Below are positions 8,563 to 17,064 of a DNA stretch of 64,000 nt, piece after piece. The notes beneath the pieces are model-generated. The model made no database searches. It was not told the origin of the DNA and was given only the letters and a program-made list of their open reading frames with translations. A program made the translations under genes and the position numbers. This DNA comes from Agarivorans albus (GTDB lineage: Bacteria; Pseudomonadota; Gammaproteobacteria; Enterobacterales; Celerinatantimonadaceae): the NCBI RefSeq assembly GCF_019670105.1, contig NZ_AP023032.1, positions 1,916,972-1,980,971 on the forward strand. Direction: 5' to 3'. How positions within the stretch are numbered: position 1 is the stretch's first letter; each line of letters opens with the position of its first letter.

Positions 8563-10242
8563 ATGGACATTCAAACTTGGACTTCTTTATTCGTTGCGGC
8601 TAGTTTCACGCTGTATATGGTGATAGCCATTTGGGCTAAAGCCAACAATACCCAAGACTTCTACGTTGCTCATGCTTGCATTCACCCGCTTACCAACGGC
8701 ATGGCTACTGCTGCTACTTGGATGTCGGCAGCTTCTTTTATTTCTTTGGCGGGGGCTATCTCCTTTCTTGGCTATGATGGGGCGGTTTATTTAATGGGCT
8801 GGACAGGCGGGTACGTGCTGTTGGCGGTATGTTTAGTGCCCTACTTACATCGTTTTGGCCAATACTCTGTCGCCGATTTTTTTGGTCAGCGTTATTACTC
8901 TAAGCGGGCGAGAGTGCTAGCGGTAATATGCACGGTGTTCATTTCTTTTGTTTATGTTGCTGGGCAAATGCGCGGCGTTGGTGTGGTGTTTGCGCGCTTT
9001 TTAGAAGTGAACGTAAATTTAGGCATATTATTGGGCATGGCAATCGTGTTCTTTTACGCGGTGTGGGGAGGAATGAAGGGCATTACCTATACCCAGGTTG
9101 CGCAATATTGCGTACTGGTTTTTGCCTTTTTGGTTCCAGCTATTTTTACATCAATAGCCTTAACTGGGCAGGTGTTTCCGCAGTTTGGCTTAGGTAGCAA
9201 TGTTAGTGGAGCTTCAAATGTTTACTTGTTAGATAAGCTTGATGGCTTATCTGAAGAGTTAGGTTTTGCCAAGTTTACCAATGGCACTCGAGACCTGAGT
9301 GACCAAGTGTTTATCACTGCTGCATTGATGATGGGAACTGCGGGATTACCGCATATAATTGTACGGTTTTTTACTGTCGCTAAAGTAGCAGAAGCCAGAG
9401 CATCTGCCGGTTATGCTTTAGCTTTTATTGCCGTATTGTACACCGCAGCACCGGCAGTGGGAGCCTTTGCAAAAGTTAATATTATTGAGTCTATCAACGG
9501 CTTGGATTCAAACGGCATTGCTGAAGAACAACAACCCAGCTGGTTAGCTCATTGGCAGCAAGCTGGCCTGGTGGAGTGGCGAGATGAAAATGGTGATGGC
9601 CGTTTGTTTTACTCGGGAGATCAGCGCAATGAAGTCACCATTAATCAAGATATTGTGGTGCTGGCCTCACCGGAGCTAGCACAGTTGCCAAACTGGGTGG
9701 TAGCTTTGGTTGCTGCGGGAGGTTTAGCTGCAGCACTTTCTACCGCTGCAGGCTTGTTATTGGTGATTGCTAGTTCGATATCACATGATTTAGTGAAGCA
9801 AACTTGGCAAAAAAAACTTAGTGATAAACAGGAGCTGAAATTGGCACGCTGCTGCGCAATTGCAGCAATTTGCGCGGCTGGCTATTTAGGCATTAACCCT
9901 CCAGCCTTGGTTGCAGAAGTGGTTGCTATTGCTTTTGGTTTGGCGGCTAGCTCGCTGTTTCCGGCTATTGTTCTGGGTATATTTGTTAAGTCTATTGGGC
10001 GTACAGCGGTAATAAGCGGAATGCTAATTGGCATGAGTATTACTTTGGCTTACGTGGGTTTCTTTAAGTTTGTGTTTCCAGCCCTAAACCATTCGGAACA
10101 CTGGCTTTGGGGGATTTCTCCAGAAGGAATTGGCGCCCTGGGAATGCTAGTAAATTTCGCGATTGTGTTTATTGTCCAGCGCTATACTCAGCCGGCGCCC
10201 GTTAGTGTTCAAAACTTAGTGCTTAGATTGCGTAAGCCATAG
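8563..10242 (+). CDS. Sodium/solute symporter, SSS family (acetate permease/VC_2705-like)
   Basis: A 559-residue polytopic protein. The N-terminal WMSAASFISLAGAISFLGYDG and QYSVADFFGQRYYSKRARVLA are typical of the ActP/VC_2705 branch of the SSS family, as is the soluble insert of about 75 residues near 310-385 (LAHWQQAGLVEWRDENGDG). Such proteins take up short-chain carboxylates such as acetate with Na+. In many genomes this branch is encoded directly after a small DUF4212 membrane protein; no such ORF is seen here. AGGATAAG lies about twelve bases before the ATG. It appears to be a single-gene unit, and the true substrate is not shown by sequence. Confidence 0.85.
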   Translation: MDIQTWTSLFVAASFTLYMVIAIWAKANNTQDFYVAHACIHPLTNGMATAATWMSAASFISLAGAISFLGYDGAVYLMGWTGGYVLLAVCLVPYLHRFGQYSVADFFGQRYYSKRARVLAVICTVFISFVYVAGQMRGVGVVFARFLEVNVNLGILLGMAIVFFYAVWGGMKGITYTQVAQYCVLVFAFLVPAIFTSIALTGQVFPQFGLGSNVSGASNVYLLDKLDGLSEELGFAKFTNGTRDLSDQVFITAALMMGTAGLPHIIVRFFTVAKVAEARASAGYALAFIAVLYTAAPAVGAFAKVNIIESINGLDSNGIAEEQQPSWLAHWQQAGLVEWRDENGDGRLFYSGDQRNEVTINQDIVVLASPELAQLPNWVVALVAAGGLAAALSTAAGLLLVIASSISHDLVKQTWQKKLSDKQELKLARCCAIAAICAAGYLGINPPALVAEVVAIAFGLAASSLFPAIVLGIFVKSIGRTAVISGMLIGMSITLAYVGFFKFVFPALNHSEHWLWGISPEGIGALGMLVNFAIVFIVQRYTQPAPVSVQNLVLRLRKP

Positions 10243-10446
10243 CTCTACAGCGTTTTTACTGTCCACTATCTACTACAGCCTCATCGCGTCTTTTCTCGTT
10301 AGTTTCATCGCACTTTGCTAGTGGCTTACCTAGGCTATGCAATAGTGTAAAAGGGAGATTGCTTTTTTTTAACTTACGGTTAACAATCGTTTGCGAATAA
10401 AAATAAGCTTTTGAATTAGCTATTTAAATTACATGGACGTAATACG

Positions 10447-11859
10447 ATGAAATTGATTTTTGTGCATGGCTGGAGTGTAACTAATACCTCTACATACGGC
10501 GAGCTACCACAGTCTTTAGTGGCTAAAGCTAGCGCTGCAGGTTTGCAGCTAGATTTAGAACACATCTATTTGGGTAAATACATTAGCTTCCATGATGAAG
10601 TATCGATGGATGACATCGCGCGAGCTATGCAGCAAGCCTTATTAGATTTACCCGGTAACGAAACAGGCATTCAAGAATTCTCTTGTATTACCCATTCTAC
10701 TGGTGGGCCGGTTGTGCGTTCTTGGGTTGATAAGTATTACGGTGCGGCAGGTTTAGCTTCGTTACCGCTTAAGCATTTAGTGATGCTAGCACCAGCTAAC
10801 CATGGCTCTAGTTTAGCGGTGTTAGGCAAACAGCGGGTTGGGCGTATTAAGTCTTGGTTTGCTGGTGTTGAGCCAGGGCAAAGAGTATTAGATTGGCTGT
10901 GCCTGGGTAGCCAAGGTCAGTGGCAGCTAAATGAAAATGGTATGGCTTATGATTATGTTGGCAACAACTTTTATCCCTTTGTATTAAGTGGACAGGGGAT
11001 TGATACTAAGTTCTATGATTTTTTAAATGGCTACTTGGTAGAGTCTGGTTCAGATGGCGTGGTACGCGTAGCGGGTGCCAATATGAATTACCGTTATTTT
11101 GCTCTAGAGCAGTCTGAAGAACAGTTGACAGGTTTTCAAGGTAAAACATATCGACTAAACCCTAGCGAAGTTGAGCCTGTTCGACGCCCTGCAGAAGTGC
11201 CTATTGGGATACTAAGTGAATTTAGTCATTCAGGGACCAAAATGGGTATTATGGCGAATAAAGCGAGTTCTGCTAATCATTATATCGTTGTTGACCAAGT
11301 GCTTGCATGTTTGCAAGTAAACAGTGCCAGTGATTATCAGCAACGCAGCGCTGAGCTAACGCAGTTAAGCCAAGCCGAACAAGCCAAAGTGCCGCTCGGT
11401 AAAAAGCGAACCATTGGTAAATATTGCATGTTGGTTGTGCGGGTTAGAGACCAAACTGGCGAGCACATTCACAATGAAAACTACGATGTTTTGCTACTAG
11501 CAGGTAAAGGTTATAAACCTCATCAATTACCGGATGGTTTCTTTGTCGATAAGCAAATGAATAAAGCAACACATAGCTTGGTGTATTACATTGATGCCGA
11601 CAAAATGTCGCAAATTAAAGATAGCTGTTTTGGACTGCAAGTGATGGCTAGACCAAACAAGGGCTTTTCTTTTTACACCAACACCCAGTTTCGCTCTGAG
11701 GGTTTAGCCATCGATGAGGTGTGTGCTGCTAATCAAACCACCTATATCGATATCACCATTCATCGCGATGTCGATAAAAATGTGTTTAGGTTTGCGTCTG
11801 CTAAAGCGCCACGAGAAAGCTTTAAGAACATAAAACCTTCTGGTGATACTATTTCTTGA
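10447..11859 (+). CDS. Lipase-like alpha/beta hydrolase with C-terminal beta domain
   Basis: A 470-residue protein without a signal peptide. It begins MKLIFVHGW, the oxyanion-hole HG of lipases. The nucleophile motif is THSTGG, with Ser84 inside H-S-x-G. An acidic residue in SGSDGVVRV (about 205) and a histidine in SANHY (about 279) could complete a triad. Residues from about 310 on form a separate region rich in alternating hydrophobic residues, possibly a beta sandwich. The substrate is not clear; a phospholipid or triglyceride esterase is likely. A small exported protein is encoded 20 bases downstream, probably in the same transcript. This resembles the layout of lipase effector and immunity pairs, but no secretion genes lie nearby. 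Confidence 0.7.
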   Translation: MKLIFVHGWSVTNTSTYGELPQSLVAKASAAGLQLDLEHIYLGKYISFHDEVSMDDIARAMQQALLDLPGNETGIQEFSCITHSTGGPVVRSWVDKYYGAAGLASLPLKHLVMLAPANHGSSLAVLGKQRVGRIKSWFAGVEPGQRVLDWLCLGSQGQWQLNENGMAYDYVGNNFYPFVLSGQGIDTKFYDFLNGYLVESGSDGVVRVAGANMNYRYFALEQSEEQLTGFQGKTYRLNPSEVEPVRRPAEVPIGILSEFSHSGTKMGIMANKASSANHYIVVDQVLACLQVNSASDYQQRSAELTQLSQAEQAKVPLGKKRTIGKYCMLVVRVRDQTGEHIHNENYDVLLLAGKGYKPHQLPDGFFVDKQMNKATHSLVYYIDADKMSQIKDSCFGLQVMARPNKGFSFYTNTQFRSEGLAIDEVCAANQTTYIDITIHRDVDKNVFRFASAKAPRESFKNIKPSGDTIS

Positions 11860-11879
11860 AACCGTGGGGAGAAAACTAG

Positions 11880-12221
11880 TTGTTTAAACTTATCGCAATA
11901 GCTTTAGCACTGTTTTATTGCATCTCAGCGAATGCAGGCTGTGGTAAAGATGTGTTTGAGTGCCGAGTTTATCAAGGTGATGAGATAAAGCTTATGCCTT
12001 GCGAGATAAAAATCTGTGCCAGCGCTAACGATTCAACAATCTATTGGGCGCTGCAAGATGGCACCGAAATTTATGATCATGCGGAACAAGGCTTTAATGA
12101 AGTCACCATTAATAAGGAAGCGGCGCAGCAGCTTCCTAGTGACATCTTAAAAGACCCAGTAACTTGTTACAGTGCATTGGGTAAGGCGATTGTTATATGT
12201 GCTGACGACGTATCGTTATAG
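11880..12221 (+). CDS. Small secreted cysteine-containing protein, unknown function
   Basis: A 113-residue protein starting at TTG. The start is supported by GGGGAG about ten bases upstream and because it gives a clean signal peptide (FKLIAIALALFYCISANA, cleavage before GCGKDVFEC). The mature part is about 94 residues with cysteines in GCG, ECR, PCEIKICAS, TCYS and VICAD, so disulfides in the periplasm are likely. I recognise no family. It follows the lipase-like gene by 20 bases, so a partner or inhibitor role is possible but unproven. Its stop lies three bases from the stop of the convergent porin gene. Confidence 0.6.
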   Translation: MFKLIAIALALFYCISANAGCGKDVFECRVYQGDEIKLMPCEIKICASANDSTIYWALQDGTEIYDHAEQGFNEVTINKEAAQQLPSDILKDPVTCYSALGKAIVICADDVSL

Positions 12222-12224
12222 GCA

Positions 12225-13457
12225 CTACAGCATATAGCGAAGTCGTAAGCCAAAAATGGTATCTCCGGCAGTGTTAATGCCTTTGGTGGCTGCTTTGGTA
12301 AAGTAGTATTGAATATCAGGTGCAATGCTTAAGCGATTAGTCAGTTTTATATCGTAATAAATTTCGATGGACTTTTCGTTTCCGTGTTGTTTGCGGATCC
12401 TATCAACGGGTTCTACTTCGGCGTATCCAATGCCTAATACATCTTGGTTGTCTAACAAATCATTTATCACTAGGCCGGTCACGGCCACCGCTTTAGTTTT
12501 TGCTGCATAACGTTGATAAGAGCGATTGTAGCGAGCAAATATACCTAGGTTGCCAAAGTCTTGGCTTATACTCACCGATAAAGTTTGACCGGCTTTATTT
12601 GCCTCTAACTCATTTGCCGAGGTGTGTGAGCTAGTTGTATCGTCAATGTCTGCAAGACTGATTTTGTACTCACCTTCACCAAAGTCAAAGCTTGGTGTTA
12701 GCCCTAGCTCAAGATGGCGTACAAATTTCCCATCACTAAAGCTACGAATGTCGATATCTTTGCCGTTAGGTTTCGCATCGTTAAACCCCACCTGAACATA
12801 GGCCCATTGGTTTTGAACTGACAATGTCGCGCCTAGTGCACGTTGACCACTAGTCCAACTTAAGCCTTGGTGTGAAAATGGCGAGGCCATAAAGGTGCTA
12901 CGATCATCACTTAGATATTTGTTGGTTGCCCATAGTCGGGTGGTGTAAAGGTGTCCTAGGCGATAGGTGAGTCCATGGTTTAGTAAGCTATGTTCCCACC
13001 ATAAGCCGTTAATTGCGGTGATGTTTTGGTCTGGTCCTGTCATTCCACCATTTGGTTGACTTGGCCCTAATCCGACATCGTCGGCAAATTTTCGGGTATA
13101 GCTGTTGTTAAGCATGTTAACCATCACGCCGGCAAACACTAGCTTGCCGTAACCTTGTTGGTCTTCCCAAAATCGCTTGGTGATAATCAGGTCGGTTTCG
13201 TTATCAAGGTAGTTATGTCCATGGCCGTCGGTTTGGGCAATAGGCGCAATTTGGATTTGATAGTCTAAGCCATGATTTACCGACAAGTAACGTTTCATGC
13301 TTTGATAATTGCTTAGTTCATCGACATCACTCAGCAAGGGTTTGTGGTTGTAAGGGGAAACCTGTTTGGACAAATCTGCAAATTGTTGCGCTTGCAAACC
13401 CTTACTTAGTCCTAATGCTAACAGTGATAAACAAATCAGAATTTGTACGCTTTGCAT
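12225..13457 (-). CDS. OprB-like carbohydrate porin
   Basis: A 410-residue outer-membrane protein with a signal peptide ending about SKGLQA. It shows amphipathic beta strands throughout and features of the OprB/carbohydrate-selective porin family: GLWWEHSLLNHGLTYRLGHLYT, SHQGLSWTSGQRALGATLSVQNQWAYVQVGFNDA and a C-terminal strand FGLRLRYML. Such porins admit mono- and disaccharides. The gene is monocistronic and convergent with the small secreted protein gene (three bases apart), so the two transcripts must overlap or end inside each other. No operator is recognised upstream. Confidence 0.75.
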   Translation of the reverse strand: MQSVQILICLSLLALGLSKGLQAQQFADLSKQVSPYNHKPLLSDVDELSNYQSMKRYLSVNHGLDYQIQIAPIAQTDGHGHNYLDNETDLIITKRFWEDQQGYGKLVFAGVMVNMLNNSYTRKFADDVGLGPSQPNGGMTGPDQNITAINGLWWEHSLLNHGLTYRLGHLYTTRLWATNKYLSDDRSTFMASPFSHQGLSWTSGQRALGATLSVQNQWAYVQVGFNDAKPNGKDIDIRSFSDGKFVRHLELGLTPSFDFGEGEYKISLADIDDTTSSHTSANELEANKAGQTLSVSISQDFGNLGIFARYNRSYQRYAAKTKAVAVTGLVINDLLDNQDVLGIGYAEVEPVDRIRKQHGNEKSIEIYYDIKLTNRLSIAPDIQYYFTKAATKGINTAGDTIFGLRLRYML

Positions 13458-13693
13458 GATGATGTCTCAGTAAACATTGAGTGACACATTCTCTTATGCA
13501 AACATCTAAGTGTTGAGTAAATTACGGTTTACTCCCGTTAATACAATAAGTTAACGCTTCTTACCTGGCTGTTTGTTACCTAAAGTTACCTAGCTCCGGT
13601 TTTGCGTTCTGCTTAACGCTCCAGTGTGTAACTGCTTAGCCAGTTAGCCTTAATTTACTGTTGCTTTAGTTTTTTGAATACAGGAGCAAACTT

Positions 13694-13885
13694 ATGTGGG
13701 TGTGTTTATGTGAACAGATTAACGATCAAGCATTGACAGTTAGTTATGTGCAAGGCTTAAAAACGGTTAAGCAGTTAAAACAAGCAAAGCAGTTGGGTAG
13801 CACCTGTGGTAAGTGCATTCGATTAGCAAAACAAAAGCTTGCTCAATTAGATAGCTCGCTTATTCAAGTAAGCCTGCTAACTTAG
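13694..13885 (+). CDS. bfd: Bacterioferritin-associated ferredoxin-like [2Fe-2S] protein
   Basis: A 63-residue protein with the Bfd-type cysteine pattern: WVCLCEQ near the start and GSTCGKCIRLAK in the middle, giving CxC and CxxC ligands for a [2Fe-2S] cluster. In other bacteria Bfd reduces bacterioferritin to release iron under iron limitation. AGGAG lies nine bases before the ATG. No bacterioferritin gene is adjacent and no clear Fur box was recognised upstream. Confidence 0.85.
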   Translation: MWVCLCEQINDQALTVSYVQGLKTVKQLKQAKQLGSTCGKCIRLAKQKLAQLDSSLIQVSLLT

Positions 13886-13935
13886 GAATGCGGAGTAGCG
13901 CAGCGACTAAACTTTAGTCATTATGAGTGTTGTAC

Positions 13936-13968
13936 ATGTATTAAATGATAAAAATTCATTTAATACAT
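13936..13968. promoter_or_regulatory. Long perfect palindrome upstream of acuI (candidate operator)
   Basis: Thirteen-base arms ATGTATTAAATGA (13936-13948) and TCATTTAATACAT (13956-13968) around a seven-base AT centre. It ends 59 bases before the acuI start. AT-rich and without a T tail, it looks like a repressor or LysR site rather than a terminator for bfd. Confidence 0.65.
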
Positions 13969-14027
13969 AAAGCTAGAGCGGCTACACTGATATTTGTAAA
14001 TTTTGCTTACTAACTCGGAGCTCTACT

Positions 14028-15008
14028 ATGTTTAAGGCACTCGTTCTCGATCAAGTTGAGAAACAAACCACTTCTAGCATTCGCCAACTTAATGATACCG
14101 ACTTGCCCGAGAGTGACGTAATTGTAAAAGTTGATTATTCCTCACTTAACTATAAAGACGGCCTAGCCATTACCGGTAAAGGCAAAATTGTTCGCAATTT
14201 CCCTATGGTGCCCGGAATTGATTTAACCGGTACCGTTGAGCAATCTCACGACCCTCGATACGCTGCTGGTGACAAAGTGGTGTTAACCGGTTGGGGAGTT
14301 GGTGAAGGCCATTGGGGTGGAATGGCAGAAAAAGCAAGTTTAAAAGCAGATTGGCTAGTTCCTCTGCCTGAGGGCTTAAGTGGTAAACAAGCCATGATGG
14401 TAGGTACTGCTGGTTTTACTGCTATGTTATGTGTACAAGCCTTAGTTGATGCCGGTATTACGCCAGAATCGGGTGAAATCCTGGTTACAGGCGCCAGTGG
14501 TGGCGTTGGCTCAGTAGCCGTTACCTTACTTGCTAAGCTGGGATATAAAGTGGCTGCTGTTAGTGGTCGAATAGAACAAAATGGTGCTTTACTAGAAGAA
14601 CTTGGCGCTAGTCGAATTATCGACCGTAGCGTGTTTGAAGAGCCAGCGCGCGCCTTAGAAAAACAAGTTTGGGCCGGTGCAGTTGATACCGTGGGTAGCA
14701 AGGTATTGGCTAAAGTACTGGCTCAAATGGATTACAATGGCGCCGTTGCCGCATGTGGCTTAGCTGGCGGCTTCGATTTACCGACTACGGTAATGCCGTT
14801 TATTTTGCGTAATGTTAGCTTGTTAGGCATAGATTCAGTGAGCTGCCCACGTGCGAAGCGGATTAAAGCGTGGCAACGTTTAGCTGAGTTGCTTCCAGAT
14901 AGTTACTACCAGCAAGCGTGCACCGAAGTGGAATTAGAGCAAGTCGCGGAATACGCTGAAGCTATAACGAATGGCCAAGTCACTGGGCGGGTGGTTATCA
15001 AGCTTTAA
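14028..15008 (+). CDS. acuI: Acrylyl-CoA reductase AcuI/YhdH family oxidoreductase
   Basis: A 326-residue medium-chain dehydrogenase/reductase without the structural zinc cysteines. The conserved N-terminal SSLNYKDGLAITGKGKIVR and MVPGIDLTGTV, the nucleotide-binding VTGASGGVGSVAVTLLAKLGY (about 151-171) and the GVGEGHWGGMAE segment mark the AcuI/YhdH subfamily. These NADPH-dependent enzymes reduce acryloyl-CoA to propionyl-CoA and protect against acrylate from DMSP breakdown. A perfect palindrome lies 59 bases upstream, and a LysR gene is convergent downstream. No DMSP lyase gene is adjacent, so the role is general acrylyl-CoA detoxification unless shown otherwise. Confidence 0.9.
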   Translation: MFKALVLDQVEKQTTSSIRQLNDTDLPESDVIVKVDYSSLNYKDGLAITGKGKIVRNFPMVPGIDLTGTVEQSHDPRYAAGDKVVLTGWGVGEGHWGGMAEKASLKADWLVPLPEGLSGKQAMMVGTAGFTAMLCVQALVDAGITPESGEILVTGASGGVGSVAVTLLAKLGYKVAAVSGRIEQNGALLEELGASRIIDRSVFEEPARALEKQVWAGAVDTVGSKVLAKVLAQMDYNGAVAACGLAGGFDLPTTVMPFILRNVSLLGIDSVSCPRAKRIKAWQRLAELLPDSYYQQACTEVELEQVAEYAEAITNGQVTGRVVIKL

Positions 15009-15028
15009 AAACTTAGTAATTTACGTCT

Positions 15029-15055
15029 AAGCCGATCTATAAGGTCGGCTTTTTT
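15029..15055 (+). terminator. Rho-independent terminator of acuI
   Basis: Stem AGCCGA/TCGGCT with a short loop followed by a run of T. Confidence 0.85.
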
Positions 15056-15082
15056 GTTGCTCTGCTTTTGATTGCTTAGCAC

Positions 15083-16027
15083 CTATTCTACTAATCCCAT
15101 GTCTTGCACTCGTTTGCTTATTAAGCGGCTACATTCTTGTTTAATTACATTGCGTAGCCAAATTTGCGGAGCAGAGTGCTCGCAGCGTGGGTGCCATAAC
15201 AGTGAGTAGTCAAAAGGCTTAAATTCAAAAGGCAGCGGTTTAACTACCAGTTGATTCTTTTCCGCGACTAAATAGGCTAGATCAGCGGGAACCGTGATAA
15301 TCACCGGCACTTGTTCACTAATTGCTAGGGCCGCTTCTAAGTGGTAAGCGCGAAGCAATAGTTGTGGTTTATCTTGACCAGATAATGCTTCATCCAGCAA
15401 GCTTTTAACGCCATCGCTAATAGCTATCATCGCGTGTGGATAAGCTAAATACTCTTTTAGAGTGAGTTCTTTGTTTGCCAATGGGTGATGCTTAGCAAGT
15501 AAGCAAAATACACTCACTAAACCCAAACTGTCTTTAGCAAGCGGGACTACTGGTTTGGTAGGTCGACAAATCGCCATATCGCAGCCATCTGCAGATAACT
15601 GTTGGGCGAGTTGTTCATGCTGCAATGGAGCAAATTCAAGAGAGATATTCGGTGCTTCTTGATAAATCCTTGCTAGGGCAAAAGGCAGAATGGTTTGCAT
15701 TGCATAGTCAGTAGTAGCAATGGTGAAATGTTGGCTGCATTCTGCTGGGTTAAACACGTTTGGGCTAAGTACCTGACGCAGGTTTTCTAAGGGACCTTGT
15801 AAGGCTTGATTCAATTCTAACGCTCGCTCAGTAGGCACCAAACCTTGCCCTTGGCGAATAAATAAAGGGTCATTGAGTAAGTCACGTAGGCGGGTTAATA
15901 CTCTACTCATCGCCGATTGACTAAGACTCAAGCGGATAGCCGCTTTACTTACGCTACTTTCCTCGATGAGCACCTTTAAAGCTATGAGTAAGTTTAGGTC
16001 ACGACGATAGATTTCTTCTAAGTCCAT
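15083..16027 (-). CDS. LysR-family transcriptional regulator
   Basis: A 314-residue protein. The N-terminal winged helix-turn-helix (about 8-67) has RRDLNLLIALKVLIEESSVSKAAIRLSLSQSAMSRVL. From about 90 on it is a LysR substrate-binding domain (FTIATTDYAMQTILPFAL, EFAPLQHEQLAQQL). The target and effector are unknown. It is convergent with acuI rather than divergent, so the acuI palindrome need not be its site. The intergenic region upstream is unusually long and may contain its targets. Confidence 0.9.
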   Translation of the reverse strand: MDLEEIYRRDLNLLIALKVLIEESSVSKAAIRLSLSQSAMSRVLTRLRDLLNDPLFIRQGQGLVPTERALELNQALQGPLENLRQVLSPNVFNPAECSQHFTIATTDYAMQTILPFALARIYQEAPNISLEFAPLQHEQLAQQLSADGCDMAICRPTKPVVPLAKDSLGLVSVFCLLAKHHPLANKELTLKEYLAYPHAMIAISDGVKSLLDEALSGQDKPQLLLRAYHLEAALAISEQVPVIITVPADLAYLVAEKNQLVVKPLPFEFKPFDYSLLWHPRCEHSAPQIWLRNVIKQECSRLISKRVQDMGLVE

Positions 16028-16173
16028 AATACTAAATACTGTCTGAACAATTGCTTAAGTATGCGTTATTTGCACAGGAGTCGGTATAAATCTTTGGTTT
16101 GAAGAAAGCTTTTAAAGAATTAATAACGAAGATGATTCAGTGTTGGAATGGGAGTTTAGCGCTTGGTTAAGTA

Positions 16174-16202
16174 TTCTAACCGACAAAATGCGTCGGTTAG
16201 AA
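16174..16202. repeat. Perfect hairpin, 11-bp arms
   Basis: TTCTAACCGAC (16174-16184) and GTCGGTTAGAA (16192-16202) around a seven-base loop. No T run follows directly on either strand. It lies about 26 bases past the stop of the reverse-strand mini-ORF and could end or stabilise its mRNA. Confidence 0.7.
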
Positions 16203-16228
16203 CGTTAGTCTTATTCATGTTTTTTATC

Positions 16229-16315
16229 TTAATGGTGACTTTTTAGTATGGCTGCTACGTCCATTATTACTAAGTAAGAGGCGACTAATGCCAGGAATAT
16301 TCCTACAAAAATCAT
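16229..16315 (-). CDS. Candidate 28-residue single-span membrane mini-protein
   Basis: The reverse strand reads MIFVGIFLALVASYLVIMD and then VAAILKSH before TAA, giving one hydrophobic helix with a short basic tail. AAGGA lies about eight bases before the ATG, and a perfect hairpin follows the stop. Length, composition and signals resemble small bacterial membrane proteins such as KdpF, which it does not clearly match. No partner gene is adjacent: the LysR gene ends the same strand downstream. It could be a chance ORF; conservation would decide. Confidence 0.45.
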   Translation of the reverse strand: MIFVGIFLALVASYLVIMDVAAILKSHH

Positions 16316-17014
16316 AATGTTGTCCTTATTCTCGCGTTTAATTATTAAAACCAACAGTTCCGACAACAGTGCAATGAAGGTTTTAACGATGTATATCTTT
16401 CTTATTATTTTTTGCAGCGTATTTAGCTTATAACAGCTAGTACCCTGTCTTGCTATTAAAGCTACAAGCTTAAATAGTCATACAATTAAAGCCTATTTTT
16501 TAAACAGATGTCTGTGAGATTGATCTTGTTTTGCTTAAGAAATGGGGCATTTCAATCAGATTAGTGAAGCTAAGCGCGTTAAGTAACAAAATTTGTTAGC
16601 GTTAAACCAGTAATAGCAAAATACCTTCTGCCGATGAACCTAAGCGGGCAAACAAGATATTTGTATTACCAATTTCGGTTTAGAGTGGAACTAAGCCAGA
16701 GTGTTTCTCTTGGCTAGCGATACAAAACTAGCAGGTTAACAAGCCTACTAGTTTTAACCTGTGTTCACTTATATCTGGTGCAACTGGAGAATTTAACCAC
16801 TGGGGTTGTGGTGTTCAAGATCATTACTTAATAAGTTATTAAACAGTTATTTTGCTTTATAGTTTGCCTATAAGTTCGTTCCTCGCAATATCAATAATTT
16901 CATCGCTCACTCTGCTTTTATGTAGATTCTACGACTTGTGAAGCCAAAAAGATTAATCGCAAATAGTGCGAAGTCGGTCACTTTACAATCACAATCTTTT
17001 GCCACATTATAGTT
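16316..17014. other. Long AT-rich intergenic region with palindrome and stem-loops
   Basis: About 700 bases without a credible large ORF. It contains a 15-base palindrome TAACAAA-A-TTTGTTA at 16584-16598. Two neighbouring stem-loops follow: AGCCAGAG/CTCTTGGCT (16694-16715, with a bulge) and AAAACTAGCAGG/CCTACTAGTTTT (16724-16755, one mismatch). They could belong to a structured RNA or a weak terminator. Nothing else is recognised. Confidence 0.5.
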
Positions 17015-17031
17015 TTGTATTACTAATACAA
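17015..17031. promoter_or_regulatory. Alginate-regulon palindrome upstream of LamG lipoprotein
   Basis: TTGTATT-ACT-AATACAA, perfect 7-bp arms. It is related to the TTTGTATTACAAA motif found before other alginate genes in the window, and lies 205 bases before the LamG lipoprotein start. Confidence 0.65.
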
Positions 17032-17064
17032 TATGATCATTTTTACCGTAGTTAGGAGGTTTAA

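Noticed and set aside
10447-12221. Firm call of a type VI secretion lipase effector
   Set aside because: No vgrG, PAAR, adaptor or other secretion gene is in the window. The pair is listed as a hypothesis only.
13936-13968. Palindrome as the terminator of bfd
   Set aside because: The stem is almost purely A/T and lacks a T tail, so an intrinsic terminator is unlikely.
14246-14701. 151-codon reverse frame inside acuI
   Set aside because: It lies wholly within a clear enzyme gene and has the Pro/Ser/Thr composition of an antisense shadow.
16389-16433. 14-codon hydrophobic ORF on the + strand (MYIFLIIFCSVFSL)
   Set aside because: Very short and without context. AAGG is at a fair distance upstream, but there is no further support.
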